The notes beneath the pieces were generated by a model, which made no database searches, was not told the DNA's origin, and saw only the letters and a program-made list of their open reading frames with translations. Positions 12,601 through 24,600 of a DNA stretch of 64,000 nt are shown here, piece by piece. The stretch's first letter is position 1. Each line of letters opens with the position of its first letter. Position numbers and translations under genes: made by a program. This stretch comes from Hymenopus coronatus (taxonomy: Eukaryota; Arthropoda; Insecta; Mantodea; Hymenopodidae): assembly GCA_030762935.1 (NCBI GenBank), contig CM060896.1, positions 12,825,001-12,889,000 on the forward strand, written 5' to 3'.

Positions 12601-15600
12601 CGCTCTTTAACTGCTATGGCTCTCAGCGTCCCATTCCATACTGGGCGTGAAAGACCGCTTAATTTTGCTCAGAGGCCTCTCTATCAGGCTTGAGGTTCTT
12701 TTGCGTGCCATAAATCTATGACACGGGACCAAAGGCTTTACTTCCCTTCCGAAGGAAGCCATACTAAGGATTTTTACACCCGAAAAAAATCCATCGTACA
12801 CCGCCGGGTTTGAACTCGCAACCTTAGATAATTTAATAGATTTGTATATACTAATTTTCTTTACAAGAGATATTAGATAATCCATAAACTTCTCATCAGC
12901 ATCATAACCTCTTATACATAAGGGAAAGTAGATGTTCAACGAATTGCGCTGGTTTGACGTAAACAGCAAAACTCATAGCAGAATGCTTCTGATAGGGCGT
13001 GTATAGGAAGCTTCTGAATTAGATTCACATGAGTTAAACGGCATAGATGACATACAGGAGTTCCAACACCTTTCCACATTTTAAAACTGAACGATCGAGG
13101 TTTCCCTTGTGGGCATAGTATCCCAGCGATGGCATGCTGACTCAGATAAAAGCATGTTCCTTCAATTTTTCCACTCCACTCTGTCCATATTGATCTTCAA
13201 AATGAGTGAAGCAGCGTTTACAGGTGTACATTCGTCCGTTTGTTTTCTCTTTTGTTCTCGACTAAGCTTTTCAAAGTTCTTGATGTATATGTAGTGATGC
13301 CCGCCATTTCTATCTTTCAGCAGAAGAAGGTCGCGATGGTCAGCTAGTTATTCCTCCACAGCCTTTATTGGAAACACTCATTTCTTTTCATCCAGTCCAA
13401 ACACGTTGATAGATATATCGTTTTTGTTCTCGAATGTAGGGATTTCAGCCAATGGCTGATGTAGGAAATGTGATGTACGAGAAATTGTATATGTTTTCCA
13501 GTTCCTTGTATTTTCTGACACGTTGAGGATCCTTCCGAATGAATTGTGCAAGGATGGCAAATAAAAGGCATCTCTCATACCTATAGTTCCGTGAGTTAAT
13601 ACAACCACCAAAATAATGTAAATAAAAGCAAAACTTCTAAGAAGAGCTAAATACCTTTTTTAAAGCCCCAAAACGATTAAAGTGACTGGAAAAGAGATGA
13701 AATGTCCGATAGATAACCTGAAAATATCTGCCCCTAGATCCAAATACCCTAAAAAATGTATTTAAAAGTGTTCTAAAGTGTCATTGCATCACTTAAAAAT
13801 GTCACGAAATTAGTGGAAAAAATGTTAAAATGTCGTATGAGTACCCTGAAACTAATAGATTCTTAAACACCCGTCAAAAGACATAGCATATAGTTAAAAG
13901 CATTCGAAATAATTGTCATAGGACTAAAATCTCCTTGAAATCCTAAAAAAAAAATGCTTGTGACACCACTACAAAACACTGAAAATGGTATTAAATGTTT
14001 GGAAGTATTAAAATCAATAAAAACCCGTAACATTCTGTAAAATATGAACAAACCGGTTGAAAAAGCGGTAGAAAGCCAGTTCAGCAACCCGAAATTCCAT
14101 CCCCCTAATACGGCAACAAGTGAGCTGCAAAAGGGCTAAAGTGCGTTATGCTTGCCTGAAACTGGCTGTGCTAGAGTTACAAACAGTTCAAATTTCATGA
14201 AATGACATTAAAAACATTTACAGCAACTATCCTAGCACTCAAAACAAAAACATTCAAAAGTCTTATACATGGTTACAAGCACTCGAAAAGTAGAATAAAC
14301 ACTGCAAAAATAATGTAGAACGGTTTCAAAACATCATCCATATAGCATAATATATAAATAAAATCGTTAAAACATGTCAGAATAATAAACAAGCGATAAA
14401 AATGAGAGTAAAAACGTTTATCTATCTGAAAAGGACCATAAACGGCTGAAAAATACAACTAAGACCCTGAACACAGACTAGGTTCCCTCCAACTCCTAGC
14501 ATAATTCCTAGAATTTCTTGTCTTCCCATGTATGCTCACTAGCCCAGCCCTGCTCTCTCGCTAGGGACTCCCTCCTCCTTGAATACCCTAACTTTCCCAT
14601 GTATGTTCACTATCCCTAGCCCTGCTCTCTCGCTAGGGACTCCCTCCTCCTTGAATACCCTAACTTTCCCATGTATGTTCACTATCCCTAGCCCTGCTCT
14701 CTCGCTAGGGACTCCCGCCTCCTTGAATACCCTAACTTTCCCATGTATGTTCACTCTCCCTAGTCCTGCTCTCTCGCTACGGACTCCCTCCTCCTTGAAT
14801 ACCCTAACTTTCTCATGCATGTTCACTATCCCTAGCCCTGCTCTCTCGCTAGGGACTCCCTCCTCCTTGAATACCCTAACTTGCCCATGTATGTTCACTA
14901 TCCCTAGCCCTGCTCTCTCGCTAGTGACTCCCTCCTCCTTGAATACCCTAACTTTCCCATGTATGTTCACTATCCCTAGCCCTGCTCTCTCGCTAGGGAC
15001 TCCCTCCTCCTTGAATACCCTAACTTTCCCATTTATACTCACTAGTCCTAGCCCTGCTCTCTCGCTAGTGACTCCCTCCTCCTTGAATACCCTAACTTTC
15101 CCATGTATGTTCACTATCCCTAGCCCTGCTCTCTCGCTAGGGACTCCCTCCTCCTTGAATACCCTAACTTTCCCATTTATACTCACTAGTCCTAGCCCTG
15201 CTCTCTCGCTAGGGACTCCCTCCTCCTTGAATACCCTAACTTTCCCATTTATACTCACTAGTCCTAGCCCTGCTCTCTCGCTAGGGACTCCCTCCTCCTT
15301 GAATACCCCAACTTTCCCATTTATACTCACTATCCCTAGCCCTGCTCTCTCGCTAGGGACTCCCTCCTCCTTGAATACCCTAACTTTCCCATTTATACTC
15401 ACTATCCCTAGCCCTGCTCTCTCGCTAGGGACTCCCTCCTCCTTGAATACCCTAACTTTCCCATTTATACTCACTATCCCTAGCCCTGCTCTCTCGCTAG
15501 GGACTCCCTCCTCCTTGAATACCCTAACTTTCCCATTTATACTCACTATCCCTAGCCCTGCTCTCTCGCTAGGGACTCCCTCCTCCTTGAATACCCTAAC

Positions 15601-18600
15601 TTTCCCATTTATACTCACTAGTCCTAGCCCTGCTCTCTCGCTAGGGACTCCCTCCTCCTTGAATACCCCAACTTTCCCATGTATGCTCACTAGCCCTAGT
15701 CCTGCTCTCTCGCTAAGGACTCCCTCCTCCTTGAAATACCTATCCATCCCAAGTATGCACACTATCCCTAGCTCTGCTCTCTCGCTAGGGACTCCCACCT
15801 CCTTGAAATCCCTATCTTTCCCAAGGATGCTCACCATCCCTAGGCCTGCTCTCTCGCTAGGGACTCCCTCCTCCTTGAATTCCTTATCTTTCCTATGTAT
15901 GCTCACTAGCCCTAGTCCTGCTCTCTCGCTAGGGATTCCCTCCTCCTTGAATTCTTTATCTTTCCTATGTATGCTCACTAGCTCTAGCCCTGCTTTCTCG
16001 CTAGGGACTCCCTCCTCCTTGAATACCCTAACTTTCCCATTTATACTCACTAGTCCTAGCCCTGCTCTCTCGCTAGGGACTCCCTCCTCCTTGAATACCC
16101 CAACTTTCCCATGTATGCTCACTAGCCCTAGTCCTGCTCTCTCGCTAAGGACTCCCTCCTCCTTGAAATACCTATCCATCCCAAGTATGCACACTATCCC
16201 TAGCTCTGCTCTCTCGCTAGGGACTCCCACCTCCTTGAATTCCTTATCTTTCCTATGTATGCTCACTATCCCCAGCTCCGCTCTCTCGCTAGGGACTCCC
16301 ACCTCCTTGAATTCCTTATCTTTCCTATGTATGCTCACTAGCCCTAGTCCTGCTCTCTCGCTAGGGATTCCCTCCTCCTTGAATTCTTTATCTTTCCTAT
16401 GTATGCTCACTAGCTCTAGCCCTGCTTTCTCGCTAGGGACTCCCACACCTTGAATTCCTTATCCTTCCCATGTATGTTCACTAGCCCTAGCCCTGCTCTC
16501 TCGCTAGGGACTCCCATCACTTTGAATTCCTTATCTTTCCCGTGTAAGCTCACTATCCCTAGCCCTGCTCTCTCGCTAGGGACTCCCATCACTTTGAATT
16601 CCTTATCCTTCCCATGTATGCTCACTATCCCTAGCCCTGCTCTCTCGCTAGGGACTCCCACCTCCTTGAATTCCTTATCTTTCCCGTGTATACTCACTAT
16701 CCCTAGCCCTGCTCTTTCGCTGGGACTCCCTCTTCCATGAATCTCTATCTTTCCCATGTATGCTCACTATCCCTAGCCCTGCTCTCTAGCTGGGTCTCCC
16801 ACCACCTTGAATTCCTTATCTTTCCCGTGTATACTCACTATCCCTAGCCCTGCTCTCTCGCTGGGACTCCCTCTTCCATGAATCTCTAACTTTCCCATGT
16901 ATGCTCACTATCCCTAGGCCTGCTCTCTCGCTAGAGACTCCCACCAGCTTGAATTCCTTATCTTTCCCGAGTATACTCACTATCCCTAGCCCTGCTCTCT
17001 CGCTGGGACTCCCTCTTCCATGAATCTCTAACTTTCCCATGTATGCTCACTATCCCTAGCCCTGCTCTCTCGCTAGAGACTCCCACCAGCTTGAATTCCT
17101 TATCTTTCCCGTGTATACTCACTATCCCTAGCCCTGCTCTCTCGCTGGGACTCCCTCTTCCATGAATCTCTAACTTTCCCATGTATGCTCACTATCCCTA
17201 GGCCTGCTATCTCGCTAGGGACTCCCACCACCTTGAATTCCTTATCTTTCCCGTGTATACTCACTGTCCCTAGCCCTGCTCTCTCGCTGGGACTCCCTCT
17301 TCCATGAATCTCTATCTTTCCCATGTATGCTCACTATCCCTAGCCCTGCTCTCTAGCTGGGTCTCCCACCTCCTTGAATTCCTTATCTTTCCCATGTATA
17401 CTCACTATCCCTAGCCCTGCTCTCTAGCTGGGTCTCCCACCACCTTGAATTCCTTATCTTTCCCATGTATACTCACTATCCCTAGCCCTGCTCTCTCGCT
17501 AGGGACTCCCACCAGCTTGAATTCCTTATCTTTCCCGTGTATACTCACTATCCCTAGCACTGCTCTCTCGCTAGGGACTCCCACCACCTTGAATTTCCTA
17601 TCTTTCCCATGTATGCTCACTATCCCTAGCCCTGCTCTCTCTCTGGGTCTCCCACCTCCTTGAATTCCTTATCTTTCCCATGTATACTCACTATCCCTAG
17701 CCCTGCTCTGTCGCTGAGACTCCCACCACCTTGAATTCCTTATTTTTACCATGTATACTCACTATCCCTAGCCCTGCTCTCTCGCTAGAGACTCCCACCA
17801 GCTTGAATTCCTTATCTTTCCCGTGTATACTCACTATCCCTAGCCCTGCTCTCTCGCTGGGACTCCCTCTTCCATGAATCTCTATCTTTCCCATGTATGT
17901 TCACTATCCCTAGCCCTGCTCTCTCGCTAGGGACTCCCACCACCTTGAATTTCCTATCTTTCCCATGTATGCTCACTATCCCTAGCCCTGCTCTCTCGCT
18001 GGGACTCCCACCACCTTGAATTCCTTATCTTTCCCGTGTATACTCACTATCCCTAGCCCTGCTCTCTCGCTGGGACTCCCTCTTCCATGAATCTCTAACT
18101 TTCCCATGTATACTCACTATCCCTAGCCCTGCTCTCTCGCTAGAGACTCCCACCACCTTGAATTCCTTATCTTTCCCGTGTATGCTCACTATCCCTAGCC
18201 CTGCTCTCTCGCTGGGTCTCCCACCACCTTGAATTCCTTATCTTTCCCGTGTATGCTCACTATCCCTAGCCCTGCTCTCTCGCTGGGACTCCCTCTTCCA
18301 TGAATCTCTATCTTTCCCATGTATGCTCACTATCCCTAGCCCTGCTCTCTCGCTGGGACTCCCACCACCTTGAATTTCCTATCTTTCCCATGTATACTCA
18401 CTATCCCTAGCCCTGCTCTCTCGCTAGAGACTCCCACCACCTTGAATTCCTTATCTTTCCCGTGTATGCTCACTATCCCTAGCCCCGCTCTCTCGCTGGG
18501 ACTCCCTCTTCCATGAATCTCTATCTTTCCCGTGTATGCTCACTATCCTTAGCCCTGCTCTCTCGCTGGGACTCCCTCTTCCATGAATCTCTATCTTTCC

Positions 18601-21600
18601 CATGTATGCTCACTATCCCTAGCCCTACTCTCTCGCTGGGACCCCCACCACCTTGAATTTCCTATCTTTCCCATGTATACTCACTATCCCTAGCCCTGCT
18701 CTCTCGCTAGAGACTCCCACCACCTTGAATTCCTTATCTTTCCCGTGTATGCTCACTATCCCTAGCCCTGCTCTCTCGCTGGGACTCCCTCTTCCATGAA
18801 TCTCTATCTTTCCCGTGTATGCTCACTATCCCTAGCCCTGCTCTCTCGCTGGGACTCCCTCTTCGCTGAATCTCTATCTTTCCCATGTATGCTCACTATC
18901 CCTAGCCCTGCTCTCTCGCTGGGACTCCCACCACCTTGAATTTCCTATCTTTCCCATGTATACTCACTATCCCTAGCCCTGCTCTCTCGCTAGAGACTCC
19001 CACCACCTTGAATTCCTTATCTTTCCCGTGTATGCTCACTATCCCTAGCCCTGCTCTCTCGCTGGGACGCCCTCTTCGCTGAATCTCTATCTTTCCCATG
19101 TATGCTCACTATCCATAGCCCTGCTCTCTCGCTGGGACTCCCACCACCTTGAATTCCTTATTTTTCCCATGTATACTCACTATCCCTAGCCCTGCTCTCT
19201 CGCTAGGGACTCCCACCAGCTTGAATTCCTTATCTTTCCCATGTATACTCACTATCCCTAGCCCTGCTCTCTCGCTAGAGACTCCCACCACCTTGAATTC
19301 CTTATCTTTCCCGTGTATGCTCACTATCCCTAGCCCTGCTCTCTCGCTGGGACTCCCTCTTCCATGAATCTCTATCTTTCCCAAGTATGCTCACTAGCCC
19401 TAGTCCTGCTATCTCGATGATGAGATATCGAAGATGAGAGCGAGCTGGCGCAGAGGCAAATGAGCATACATGGGGCAGACAAGGAATTCAAGGAGGAGGG
19501 AATCCCTAGCTAGGGAGAAGGGCTAGTTAAGATACATTGGAAAGATAAGGAACTTAAGGAGGAGAGAGTCCCAGTGAGAGAGTAAGTCTAGGGCTCCTGA
19601 GCAACGTGGGAAAGAACTCCTTGTCTGTCCCATGTGTGCTCAATTGCCTCTGCGCCAGCTCTCTCCCTTCTTAACTTTTACAGACATTATTTGTTATTTA
19701 TTTCGAATTGCAAATGTTTTTCAAATGGTTAGTAGTTAATTTTATTTTTCCTACCACGTTTGCAGAATATACACATTAAATAAGCAGGTAGTGCATTTCA
19801 CCCTAAATTTTGATGCCAAATTTCACTGGAAATAATATATTGAGACCCCCTAAATAAAAAAAAAAGTATTTTTAGAAAAAGGTATCTGTTGTTGTCCGTT
19901 GTCTATATGTCTGCGGACAGCATAACTCAAAAACAAAAAGTCCGTTAAAAACAAAACTTTGTGTTTATGATTAGTCCTCCAAGGATACAAGTTTTCAAGA
20001 ACACCCCTCCCCCCAGGGCAATTACCTTTTACGTGGAAATATTATCGAACATTTTGATTTTCTAACGATTTTGATTAAAATACCGCTTATTAAATATATC
20101 TGTATTACAAATAAGATGTATAACTTGAATTTCCTGGCAATAGCCTCCGAAGCCCTCTTTGTTCTGTATGACTTTTGCATAATTGGTAACCGTAAGAGAT
20201 GGACAAGAACTTACTACACGAAAAATGTAGGTGTCATCAAAACACGTATTTTGTGTCCATTACATTTTGTTGTAGCCTCGGAGACGTTCCTTGTTGTTGG
20301 TTTGAATTTTAAAGAGCTAATTTCAATGACTATTTAGCTCAACTATTAAAGCTCCAATGGAATGGCCAAGATTGGGCAATTACAACCAATCGTGGTATCT
20401 GACTGGAGCGATATTGTCAGAACATCTTATCGCATCTGACGTTCATTTCTTTGAAATCTTGTCACAGCATAATTGTATTTTCAATTAATATAGTAAAAAT
20501 CTTTATTTAAAGTTTTATCCAGTTAATATGGTATTTAATTAAAAAGTAAATGAAAATAATCTTTATTTGTATTCCTTATGTATGAGATGAGTGCAATAAT
20601 CTCAAATAAAATAATGTTTGCTTCCATTTCATGTGTTACCTATTTAAAGCTGAAATAAAATAATTGTTCCCCATTTCTATTGTTGCTTTCGATATTCCTA
20701 CATTGGATGTATACACGGTAGGCCATATCAAAATTCAGGAGGCAGTAAAGAAAAAAGAAAAGAAAAAACATGGTTGAATGCGTCATCTAATGAGAATTAA
20801 TGTAAGTATTACAATGATAACCTGATAAAATCGCCCTTCCGATATACTATAAATTATTAATAATCTATTTCGCTGAATTGTCTTGCCAAATACAACTCGT
20901 GTTTTCATCTCTTAGGACAATTGACTCTCGTCGCTTCGCTACTCGTGGTAGTACTTATGACAATCGCATTGCAACAGCTGTTAAAACATTTGACTATCGC
21001 ATTAGCCTAATGTTTTCCCTTAGATAACCTATATTTATGAGGAACTAAGTAATAACGCCATTTGCTAAAGCCTATCTGGATTAACATGGAGTAGCAGGAA
21101 GAGTAACCTTTTATAGGAAGTTTGTTTGTAGAACAGAATGGAACACATCAGATGTTTCTCGTAGTGATTCAAAGAGCATGAAAGTTGTCATGCTGTTTCC
21201 AATACTTAACTGCTTGCTTTTTAAACAGTTATCACTGTATGTAATGTTTCTTCTTATAAGAAACGTGAAGTTAAAGTGTATCTTGAGTAACAATTAGAAG
21301 AGTAAGAATAGTTTACATAAGAAACTAATGTAAATGCAATAAGATTAGTTCTGAGAAAATGTTGTGTTTAATAAATAAGTTTAAGGTCAGTAAGGTACAA
21401 AAGCTGCGTATCTCGATAGGGGCAAGATGGCGGCAGTAATGTCAATGATGACTTAAAATGCTGATGAAAGGCAGCAATAAACTTTGCTTCTAGTTGGAGA
21501 TGACGTCTGTTGCTTCAATATGCTAAAACAAATGACTGTGTTTTATGACCAAAATGTATTTTACTAAATTGTGGTGCACAAATTATACTTGTTATCTTCG

Positions 21601-24600
21601 TTCGGTAACTACACAAAAGATAAATTAAATTATGTGTCAATAGGTCGAAGAAATCTCTAATTCGTCTATCTGAGGCAGACCGGGTGGACTTTCGCCAAGC
21701 ACACTTGTAAATTTTACATTACTTTTTCATATTTATTTCACTCAGCACTATGCAATTCCTTTTAGTTTACGGTAGATTTGTTAGGTTTCAACATCTGAGC
21801 GTTCCCAGACGAACGCATGTGGGATTTGTGGTGGACAAAGCGGCGCAGGGGCAGGCTTTCTCTGGGTTCTCCGGTTTCCCCCGCCATTACGTTCCTCCGG
21901 TGCTCCATCTTCATTCCATGAAGCATCAGCATCATCGCCTGCTGTGCCTATATTGTAAAAGCGGGCGTTAAACGCTATAAAATACTGAACATTAAAAGTC
22001 AATACGTCTCGCCTTACTATGAACAATCTCAGAATATGCAACAACAACTTGTGCACACAACAATGTTGTTACTTTCCGGACTACCTAGGTACATATCAGT
22101 ACCTCTATGTGCAATTTCATTCAAATTTTCAATGAGAGAAAAAGACAATAAATAACTTATATCACTATCAATCTTTAACAGAAATACAAGATTAACTGGG
22201 AGGTTCTTGATTTGCACAATGCTATAATATAACATTAGGTCCATGAGCAAAATTCAGTGTTTTTGTAGTTAAAATTCCGTTTTGCTTTTGAGCTACAAAT
22301 TCACAAACCTTTGAATAAACTCGGCAATTATAAAAATACCTTATGAAGAGCACCTTCAGTTTAAAAATAAAACCTAGGATAGCTATTTGAAAAGTGAATC
22401 TAATAAAAGACAAACACTAATATTGTCAACATGATTATGGTCCGCGTCCTCCGTGGTTTAAGGGTAACATGCCAACCTCTGATTCCCAAGTCGGGAGTTT
22501 AAATCAGTCGGAGGAAAATGGTTTTTTTCTTCGGGCGTAAAAATTCTTACCATGATTTGCTTCGGAGGGGAAGTGAAGCCGGCAGTCCCGTATTGTAAGA
22601 GTTACGGTACGTAACCTTAAGCCTAATAGAGAGAACTCTGAGCAAAATTGAGCGGTCTTCCACGCCCAATATAGAATAGGATGCTAACAACTACAGCGAA
22701 TAGCACTCAAACTTTCCAAAAATATCAATCACCATCATACTCATCGTAATCATTATGGACAACAATATCGACTCGTTCATATCGACCTTCTCTATATACT
22801 ATATACACCTTCTCTATACACTATATACACCTTCTCTATACACTATATACACCTTCTCTACACACTATATACACCTTCTCTATACACTATATACACCTTC
22901 TCTATACACTATATACACCTTCTCTATACACTATATACACCTTCTCTATACATTGTATATACCTTCTCTATACACTATATACACCTTCTCTATACATTAT
23001 ATACACCTTCTCTATACACTATATACACCTTCTCTATACATTGTATATAATTTCTGTATACACTATATACACCTTCTCTATACATTATAGGTACCTTCTC
23101 TATACACTATATACACCTTCTCTATACATTGTATATACCTTCTCTATACATTATATACACCTTCTCTATACATTATATACACCTTCTCTATACATTATAT
23201 ACACCTTCTCTATACATTATATACACCTTCTCTATACACTATATATACCTTCTCTATACATTATATACACCTTCTCTATACATTATATACACCTTCTCTA
23301 TACATTATATACACCTTCTCTATACATTATATATACCTTCTCTATACATTATATACACCTTCTCTATACACTATATACACCTTCTCTATACATTATATAC
23401 ACCTTCTCTATACATTATATATACCTTCTCTATACATTATATACACCTTCTCTATACACTATATACACCTTCTCTATACATTATATACACCTTCTCTATA
23501 CATTATATACACCTTCTCTATACATTATATACACCTTCTCTATACACTATATATACCTTCTCTATACACTATATACACCTTCTGTATACACTATATACAC
23601 CTTCTCTATACATTATATACACCTTCTCTATACATTATATACACCTTCTCTATACATTATATACACCTTCTCTATACATTATATACACCTTCTCTATACA
23701 CTATATACACCTTCTCTATACACTATATACACCTTCTCTATACATTATATACACCTTCTCTATACATTATATACACCTTCTCTTTACACTATATATACCT
23801 TCTCTATACATTATATACACCTTCTCTATACATTATATACACCTTCTCTATACATTATATATACCTTCTCTATACATTATATACACCTTCTCTATACATT
23901 ATATACACCTTCTCTATACATTATATACACCTTCTCTTTACACTATATATACCTTCTCTATACATTATATATACCTTCTGTATACACTATATACAGCTTC
24001 ACGTGAAGAGAAGGTGTTGCCCTTCGAACAAAAATTGGATACTGTGATTTCACCGGAAATATACGTTTTAGAGACCCCTGGACCGAAAAAAAGCATTTTC
24101 AGAAAAAGGTCCGTGTGTGTCTTTGTATGTCTGTGAACTCGATAACTCAAAAACGAAGAGTCAGTAAAATACCAAAGTGGGCATTTAAGTTCGATGTCTT
24201 CCAGGGATGCGACATGAAGATTTTGAGAAATATCCTCCCACCTTAAACTACCCTTTACATGGAAGTTTTTTAAAAATTTTTGATTTTCTCAAAAATGGCT
24301 CTAGCAATTTTGATTAAATTAACGTATATTAAATACATTTACCTGACAAATAAGATGTATATCTTGAATTTTCTGGGAATAGCCTCTGAAGACTACTTTA
24401 TTTTGGATGAATTTTACGGAATGCTACTAAACCGTAAGAGATGGGCAAAATCTTACCCAACAGAAAATGTAGAGCACATTAAAACACACAGATTATGTTA
24501 TATACATTTTTTTTCGTGAAGTTGATCGTTTATAAGATATTCCTTGTTATTAATTTCCGCTTCGAAAAACATACTTTTCTCATACAGGAATTTCTCAACT

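Larger units (their letters stand above)
11289..13610 (-). pseudogene. Family-B DNA polymerase (DNA_pol_B_2, Polinton-like), broken and truncated
   Basis: Read on the minus strand from 13610. An N-terminal block is recognisable by RVRKYKELENIYNFSYITFP and DISINVFGLDEKK. Then come YTCKRCFTHF (zinc finger-like), KVRDQNHLTDKH and HNTCNLSCKT, EEKYISFSKHVGDIKLRFVD, GFMTRKGLFPYDHI, DVLLLANGFEAFREQIL, and finally the palm-proximal YGGFQW...YPTEFHDLHNDLPFLPE...KIPRVIQFRQS. These match, in order, the repetitive arthropod DNA_pol_B_2 proteins found in Polintons/Mavericks. Several stops and frameshifts exist. Two SINEs (12332-12388, 12595-12832) and the mariner at 11288 interrupt it, and the C-terminal catalytic part (YTDTDS region) is missing. 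Confidence 0.82.
6195..19670. mobile_element. Polinton/Maverick-like element with minisatellite-bearing long inverted repeats (decayed)
   Basis: The left arm 6195-7985 and right arm 13640-19670 are inverted homologues. Both have an outer motif GAGAGAGCTGG, then a minisatellite, then a T-rich inner segment of about 0.8 kb. The interior holds a broken DNA_pol_B_2 gene whose N-terminus abuts the right arm, as in Polintons, where polB lies beside the terminal repeat. No integrase, ATPase or capsid gene is visible in the 5.6-kb interior, and I found no clear 6-bp target duplication. The unit is therefore an internally deleted copy, or a coincidental nesting. Confidence 0.5.

Noticed and set aside
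14539..16453. Open frames of more than 600 codons on both strands
   Set aside because: They are produced by a 72-bp (24-codon) tandem repeat without stops; no start context, no non-repeat domain.
22755..24136. Long Tyr/Ile/Thr-rich frames
   Set aside because: Product of the 22-bp satellite; 66 bp equals three units and 22 codons in every frame.
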